A stretch of DNA of 18,877 nt from REEB481 sp964586595. GTDB lineage: Bacteria; Bacteroidota; Bacteroidia; NS11-12g; UBA955. The stretch lies in contig CAZPHB010000031.1 of NCBI GenBank assembly GCA_964586595.1, positions 1-18,877 on the forward strand, read 5' to 3'. Position 1 is the first letter of the stretch. Each line of letters opens with the position of its first letter. The translations under genes were made by a program, and so were the position numbers. Positions 14,941 through 18,877 of the stretch are shown piece after piece. A model generated the notes under the pieces. That model did no database searches. It had not been told where the DNA came from and saw only the letters and a list, made by a program, of their open reading frames with translations.

Positions 14941-16092
14941 TTACTCACTCAAATCTTTGATTATTGCCGATATTCTATTCAGTCTTTCAAAAAGATTTTC
15001 TTTTTGAGTACCGTCTTTAAGTATGCGATAAGGTATGTTATCTAAATTTTTAATAGCAATATCCAATGATTCAAATAGTTCATTTGTTGGGTCTGAAAGT
15101 TTTTTTGCTTCTTCTTCATATTGTTTCTGAACTGCAATAGTGTACGCTCTTTCCAAATTACCTTCCGTTCTGAAAAATTCAAATTCTTTTGGTGATTTTG
15201 AAATTAAGAATGAAACACTACGTAAGTCATCACTTCTGTATATTTTCCTATTTTTCCAGTCACCAACTAATGAAGATGGGTCTATGCTCTCATCTGCTTC
15301 TTCTGTATTTCTTGGGTATAACCAACTTAAAAGTTCATTAAAATTCAATTCATTTTCAAAAGTCCTAGTTGATTCCTTCCACTTCATCCATTCTCGAATC
15401 GGTGAATTACTTCTACTAAAAAGTTCTTGTAAATATGGATAGGCTCTTTCATCAACTTCTTTAGTATAGTCAGAGTTTTCTTTTGCCTGCTTAAAGGCAA
15501 AATATCCCCTTACCCATTGCCCTGCACCAAATGGTGTTAACCCAAATCTTTTACCAACTTCTGTCAATGTAAGTTCTTCTTCTTCCATTAGGGTAACTAT
15601 TAGTCTTGCTTTATTAAAAGCAGACCATTCTTGAATACCCATAATATGTCTTAACCCTTGAAAAATCCAAGAAGCTTCTGAGTTGGTTCCTGTATAAACT
15701 AAACAAGGTATTTTTTCTATTGAATCAATAATTTCTTGAGCAACAGATGAAGGGTTATCTGTAAATTTTTGCTTTAAAATTTTTGCAGCACATATTCTTC
15801 GATTTCCTTCTAATACAACATAATTAGTATCATCAATTTTTCTCAATACAACTCTGTCAATAGGCAAATAGCCATTGATTTCCATATTCATTGCAAGTCT
15901 GTCAACTGCGAATTGTAAAAAAAGCTTTTCTATGACAATTTTTTGAACAGCATCTTCAGTAATTCTTTAATCGGGAATGTTGTCCCAAGTCATTGAAACA
16001 AACCTTGGATTGTTTGGGTCTAAAAAAATATTCTCTAGTGCTATATCTTCTGCAAATAGCTCTTTAAATATTGGATGAGTGTCTACTGTCAT
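14941..16092 (-). pseudogene. Cassette 2: ParB/Srx-domain protein, interrupted by an in-frame TAA
   Basis: From ATG 16092 the frame reads MTVDTHPIFKELFAEDIALE and then NIFLDPNNPRF, a normal start for a ParB/Srx-like protein. It stops at a TAA (15967-15969, codon 42) and continues in the same frame with RITEDAVQKIVIEKLF and on without interruption to 14941. The total would be 383 residues. The downstream open part, usable from ATG 15891 as 316 residues, keeps YVVLEGNRRICAAKIL, the GNRR box of the ParB nuclease/CTPase fold. A helix-turn-helix follows (LTLTEVGKRFGLTPFGAGQW), then a long C-terminal region. The lost part holds the first strand of the ParB fold, so restart at 15891 would probably give a crippled protein. 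A real nonsense mutation, a sequencing error or stop readthrough are all possible. The Mrr-type nuclease gene follows by 2 bp. Confidence 0.75.
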
Positions 16093-16130
16093 TTTATTGT
16101 TTTTTTATTGTTACTGTCGTCTTTTAAAAT

Positions 16131-16270
16131 TACTGCCAACGTTTTGCAGCTACCCGAAGGGCGGGATTTTTACCACTAAACTTCATTCGGAGAACTGAAC
16201 TTTCGGCTACCACAAAACTGTCTGCTAAGCACGAAACCCCGCCTTTTGGGTAGGTGCTGTTGGCGGTAGT
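16131..16270. repeat. Cassette-boundary repeat, copy B (attC-like imperfect palindrome)
   Basis: Its ends are inverted: TACTGCCAAC at the left and GTTGGCGGTA at the right. Inside these, TACCC (16151-16155) pairs with GGGTA (16248-16252), GAAGG with CCTTTT with one extra base, and CGGG with CCCG. The result is a nearly continuous bulged hairpin of about 35 bases per arm around an unpaired centre that holds the conserved CACTAAACTTCATT and AGCACGAAAC blocks. It lies 39 bp before the ParB-like gene start and about 58 bp after the RT gene stop, so it separates cassettes 2 and 3. Confidence 0.85.
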
Positions 16271-16328
16271 GCTTCTTATCTGTCTGGTTATATTTGTCAA
16301 TTCATTTTTGGTCATTTTTATAGTCATT

Positions 16329-17411
16329 CTAAATTGGCCATTGAATCTCATTAAATTGTTTAAAATATTTTTCTCCTAATTCTTTTTCTACACTATTTAC
16401 GAAAGCAATATTTCCTAAAAGCCAATCTTTAAAGTTTCTATTTGTAATTCTTGAAGTCGTCAGATGGTTTTGAACTCCATTTTTAATGCAATGATGTAAA
16501 TGATGTTCAATTTCAAGTTTCTTCTTTTTCGGAACTGTTACAGTGTCGTTGTGAACAGATAGTCCGGTCACGAAAAATGGATTACCACGCTTGAGTATTT
16601 TAGTCTTAGAATAGTTTGGATAAAGATTTTCGTCTTTAATTATTCTGTAAACAACCTTTTTGATTTTAGATAAAGTTTCAATAGCTCCAGAAAAAGTTAA
16701 GTCGTCTGCATACCTTGTGTAATTCAAACTATGCTTGTCAGCCAATTTTTGCAATCTATTGTCAAGGCTGATTGCAATAAGATTTGATATTTTAGGGCTT
16801 GATGGCGCACCTTGTGGAACAATGCCCAATCCGTCTTTTTTTATTTTATGTTTTAAATGTTGTTCTTTTTTTTTGAAAGAACTGAAAAAGGTGTTGTCTG
16901 GAACTATTGTGCAAATTTTAGCTAAAGAGACACTTAGGTTTGGATGATACCCCAACGATTTGAACAAACCATAAACCCTTTTTTCATTTATTGAATCGTA
17001 AAATCGTAATAAGTCAATTTTTAAAATTCCTTCTTGTTTTAGATGCTCTTCTGCATTTAGTTTAATTGATGTTTCAGGGTCAAAACCTTTGCAAGCATTA
17101 TGAGAATTCTTTTTATTGAGAATGTTTTCGAGAATCCATCTTTGCAAATATTTTAATTCATCCTGTGGTGTTTGAATAACTCTAAAACCTCCTCGTTTTT
17201 TCTTGAGTTTAAATCTTTTGTAGTTTTCTTGTCGGCTTGAATTGCAACAGTTTTTTATAAGTTCAAGATTAACAGCTGACATTAAACACAAATGATTTAA
17301 TGAATAAATGACAGGAAGACTGTTTTGCTCTAAAACACTCTGATAAGCCTTAATTTCATTTTGATATTCGGCTGAGTGATTCAGTGTTGGTTTGTTCAAT
17401 GGGGAAGTCAT
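16329..17411 (-). CDS. Retron reverse transcriptase
   Basis: A 360-residue RT that copies part of its own msr-msd RNA into msDNA joined to the RNA by a 2'-5' bond. RT motifs in order: GGFRVIQTP (74-82); KIDLLRFYDSI (131-141) with metal-binding D133; VPQGAPSSPKISN (198-210); YTRYADDLTFSG (231-242) with the YADD catalytic aspartates; and YSKTKIL. Two retron-specific marks are present: NAEEH (119-123), fitting the NAxxH motif of region X, and VTG (281-283) of region Y. No maturase or endonuclease domain is present, which argues against a group II intron RT. The effector gene lies upstream, and the intervening 162 bp folds as an msr-msd RNA. The ATG (17409-17411) lies inside the a2 arm of that RNA, so its translation may depend on how the RNA folds. 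Repeats B and C bound the whole system. Confidence 0.93.
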   Translation of the reverse strand: MTSPLNKPTLNHSAEYQNEIKAYQSVLEQNSLPVIYSLNHLCLMSAVNLELIKNCCNSSRQENYKRFKLKKKRGGFRVIQTPQDELKYLQRWILENILNKKNSHNACKGFDPETSIKLNAEEHLKQEGILKIDLLRFYDSINEKRVYGLFKSLGYHPNLSVSLAKICTIVPDNTFFSSFKKKEQHLKHKIKKDGLGIVPQGAPSSPKISNLIAISLDNRLQKLADKHSLNYTRYADDLTFSGAIETLSKIKKVVYRIIKDENLYPNYSKTKILKRGNPFFVTGLSVHNDTVTVPKKKKLEIEHHLHHCIKNGVQNHLTTSRITNRNFKDWLLGNIAFVNSVEKELGEKYFKQFNEIQWPI

Positions 17412-17419
17412 AAGGGCAA
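17395..17419 (-). repeat. Retron a2 arm (inverted repeat) spanning the RT start codon
   Basis: These 25 bases are the reverse complement of 17567-17591, with one unpaired base in each arm. TTGCCCTT on the minus strand is the perfect 8-bp core, followed by ATGACTTCC, which includes the RT start codon, and then ATTGAA inside the RT gene. In retrons the a2 arm pairs with a1 to present the priming guanosine to the template end. Confidence 0.85.
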
Positions 17420-17580
17420 CTCTAATTTAAGAAGATGCGAAGCATCTTCAGCACGACCCGAACGCAGTGAGGCGTTGTGCTGAAAATGTTGAAAAGATGC
17501 TTCAGTCCAACTCGGATTACTACCCAAGCATTCTCGTCCTTTAAATACAAATTGACTCGAAACGGCTTGCCCTTTATGAC
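17407..17580 (-). ncRNA. Retron msr-msd RNA
   Basis: Primer-template RNA of the retron. On the minus strand it opens with a1 (core AAGGGCAA) and ends with a2 (core TTGCCCTT). The G at 17566, first base after the a1 core (context CAAGCC), is the likely branching guanosine. The msr part has two hairpins. In the first, TTC-GA-GTC (within 17554-17562) pairs with GAC-GA-GAA (17531-17538) across a tandem G-A internal loop. In the second, 17522-17528 pairs with 17511-17517 in seven pairs around a four-base loop. The msd is one long hairpin: GAAGCATC/GATGCTTC (17439-17446 with 17496-17503), TTCAGCAC/GTGCTGAA (17447-17454 with 17477-17484) and AACGC/GCGTT (17461-17465 with 17472-17476), with a 6-nt and an 11-nt bulge. 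The exact RNA and msDNA ends are not known. Confidence 0.85.
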
Positions 17581-17591
17581 TTCCCATTGAA
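17567..17591 (-). repeat. Retron a1 arm (inverted repeat) spanning the effector stop codon
   Basis: Partner of the arm at 17395-17419. It contains the effector's last residues (Asn-Gly-Lys-Ser) and its TAA stop, then AAGGGCAA just before the predicted branching guanosine. About 24 of 25 bases pair with a2. Confidence 0.85.
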
Positions 17592-18824
17592 TATTTTTGG
17601 TAAATAGTTAACTTCTCTAATTATATAATAATCTTGTGATTCTATTTCTGCATATCTTTTTCTTGATTCAATACATTTTTTTGCGTCATTATACAAATCA
17701 AGTCCAAACAACGTCAACGAACCGTCTATATTCATAATGCCTTTGGTTACACATTCAGAAATGATTGCCTCATAATCCTTGTGTAAAATCCCTAAAATCT
17801 GACAAATACTAACTGATGTATATTTTTTCCTTGACAATTTTATTATTGAATAAATTGAAAAGTCAATTTTATTAACTGATGAAAAATGTCGTTTACCTCT
17901 TTCTACTGAAAACGAAAAAAAAGTTTCTTTCAATTGGTCACTACCAAACTCTCTTAAAATTGAAAGTTCGTGCGAAATAGATTTTCTCAAATTCTTTGAA
18001 TTACTAATTCTATCTACGGAAAATCGTGGTATCAGTGGAATCCAACCGTCTTTGTTTGCCCAAATAATTGGGAGCGTGTTATTGGGGGTTCCGTATGAGA
18101 ATGAAACTAAAGATTGAGAATTGTCATATCCCAAGACATTATCTTTTTCCGATCTACTTTTTTTAGGTGCTACAAGCTTAGAACCGTGTTTATAGCAAAA
18201 CAATCTATGTTCCTTATAATTTCTATAACCAAAATAACTCGCTTCGCTTGAAAATGCTTTTTTGAAAATATTTGATTTTGGGATATGAACTGTCGCATAC
18301 TTTTCTACTTCTTTTACTCCAAAGTCCATTCCTGCTATACCAATGAAATGAATTTCACTGAACTTCTCTTTATGAACTGAAATTTTTTGATTAAAAAACG
18401 AACCAAACGAAGAGCCTGTTCCAATGAAGTCGTCAATAATTACCAAGGAATAGGGTTTGCTAATGTCTTCAATGTTATCTAAACTGCTTTTAAGATGAAT
18501 TCTTTTGTTTTTAGAAATACTTGTCTTTTGAAAAAAATATGAAATCATACTTCCGCTTTTTCCAAACTTTCCAAGAGGTATAACTATTATTTGATTGGTT
18601 GGTGGAATTTTATTAATCAAATCAGAGAAAGATTCGTTTAATATATTTTCAATGTCGTTTGTGGTATAAACTGTCAGATTTTGAAGAATGTCTAACGCAA
18701 ACTTATGTTCTGTCTTAGGAAAATTATGCAACCATTTTAAAATGTCAAGTTGACTGACAACTTTTTTAAGTCTTGTCGTCAAGATATCAAGTGTAGTGTT
18801 GTCTATTTCTATGTCTAGAGTCAT
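17574..18824 (-). CDS. Retron effector: phosphoribosyltransferase-like domain with C-terminal winged helix
   Basis: A 416-residue protein counted from ATG 18824; a TTG three codons upstream (18833) also lies in frame. QIIVIPLGKFGKSGSMISYF followed by VIIDDFIGTGSSF (about 128-140) is the PRPP-binding strand-loop of type I phosphoribosyltransferases, with the acidic pair Asp-Asp before Gly-Thr-Gly-Ser-Ser. The middle segment (LGYDNSQSLVSFSYGTPNNT, then LPIIWANKDGWIPLIPRF) resembles the hood region of PRTase-type retron effectors. Residues from about 320 (SIYSIIKLSRKKYTSVSICQ, then LTLFGLDLYNDAKK) look like a winged helix-turn-helix. PRTase plus winged helix is the cargo of the class I recall as type III retrons. 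Its stop codon lies inside the a1 arm of the retron RNA. It is probably a toxin-like effector restrained by RT-msDNA; its substrate is unknown. Repeat C begins 43 bp upstream. Confidence 0.82.
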   Translation of the reverse strand: MTLDIEIDNTTLDILTTRLKKVVSQLDILKWLHNFPKTEHKFALDILQNLTVYTTNDIENILNESFSDLINKIPPTNQIIVIPLGKFGKSGSMISYFFQKTSISKNKRIHLKSSLDNIEDISKPYSLVIIDDFIGTGSSFGSFFNQKISVHKEKFSEIHFIGIAGMDFGVKEVEKYATVHIPKSNIFKKAFSSEASYFGYRNYKEHRLFCYKHGSKLVAPKKSRSEKDNVLGYDNSQSLVSFSYGTPNNTLPIIWANKDGWIPLIPRFSVDRISNSKNLRKSISHELSILREFGSDQLKETFFSFSVERGKRHFSSVNKIDFSIYSIIKLSRKKYTSVSICQILGILHKDYEAIISECVTKGIMNIDGSLTLFGLDLYNDAKKCIESRKRYAEIESQDYYIIREVNYLPKIFNGKS

Positions 18825-18866
18825 ATTTTTCAAATTGCTTTCTTGTCGTTGTGGTGTCCCTTAGCA

Positions 18867-18877
18867 TTACCGCCAAC
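18867..18877. repeat. Cassette-boundary repeat, copy C (first 11 bp, cut by window end)
   Basis: TTACCGCCAAC differs at one position from the left end of copy B (TTACTGCCAAC at 16130-16140). It occupies the same place relative to the next gene, about 40 bp before the effector start. The rest lies outside the window. Confidence 0.6.

Noticed and set aside
13932..16270. Calling repeats A and B canonical integron attC sites.
   Set aside because: The terminal cores read GCCAAC/GTTGGC and do not fit RYYYAAC/GTTRRRY, and no integron integrase is in the window; only the organisation is attC-like.
16130..16351. A 73-codon minus-strand frame overlapping repeat B and the RT gene end.
   Set aside because: It consists mostly of the repeat and overlaps the RT stop; no sign of an independent protein.
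16329..17411. The RT as part of a group II intron or diversity-generating element.
   Set aside because: No maturase or endonuclease domain, no intron domain V-like motif noticed, no variable repeat; the NAxxH and VTG motifs and the adjacent msr-msd fold fit a retron.
13932..18877. A CRISPR array.
   Set aside because: The repeats are about 140 bp, kilobases apart, and separated by genes, not by uniform short spacers.

Overview
The window comes from a member of the Bacteroidota. The main evidence is a 7-kb gene for the outer-membrane translocon SprA/Sov of the type IX secretion system, which is restricted to that phylum, downstream of ruvA. Several genes also carry TAnnTTTG promoter boxes of the phylum's primary sigma factor directly at their start codons. 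The genus cannot be told from the sequence.

Layout. (1) 1-1210: a lone AT-rich HNH endonuclease gene (+). (2) 1308-4292: minus-strand genes for a HIT protein, an orphan HNH endonuclease, shikimate dehydrogenase (aroE) and a DedA membrane protein; dedA and aroE overlap by ATGA. (3) 4337-4453: a 38-residue lipoprotein gene (+), divergent from dedA. (4) 4466-13242: sprA, ruvA and mdh, all minus, with a clear terminator after mdh and a promoter box before ruvA. (5) 13429-18877: an AT-rich accessory block, all minus, clearly different in base composition from the housekeeping part.

The accessory block is the most interesting part. It is built as cassettes separated by a roughly 140-bp imperfect palindromic repeat: copy A at 13932-14073, copy B at 16131-16270, and the first 11 bp of copy C at the window's end. 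A degenerate half-site lies at the junction with the core. The arrangement resembles integron gene cassettes with attC sites, but the terminal bases (GCCAAC...GTTGGC) do not fit the canonical attC core and no integrase is visible. Cassette 1 encodes a small protein with a probable EVE/PUA-like domain. Cassette 2 encodes a ParB/Srx-domain protein, broken by an in-frame stop near its N-terminus, and a tightly coupled Mrr-type nuclease. Cassette 3 is a complete retron: a phosphoribosyltransferase-winged-helix effector, an msr-msd RNA and a retron reverse transcriptase.

The retron RNA can be read in detail. Its outer a1/a2 stem is a 25-nt inverted repeat, about 24 paired bases with one bulge per arm. 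It reaches into the last codons of the effector gene and across the start codon of the RT gene. Between the arms are two short msr hairpins and a long msd hairpin that can refold. The retron probably acts in phage defence, with the msDNA-RT complex restraining the effector; that role is inferred from the family. The array as a whole looks like a defence island inserted next to the conserved mdh-ruvA-sprA locus.
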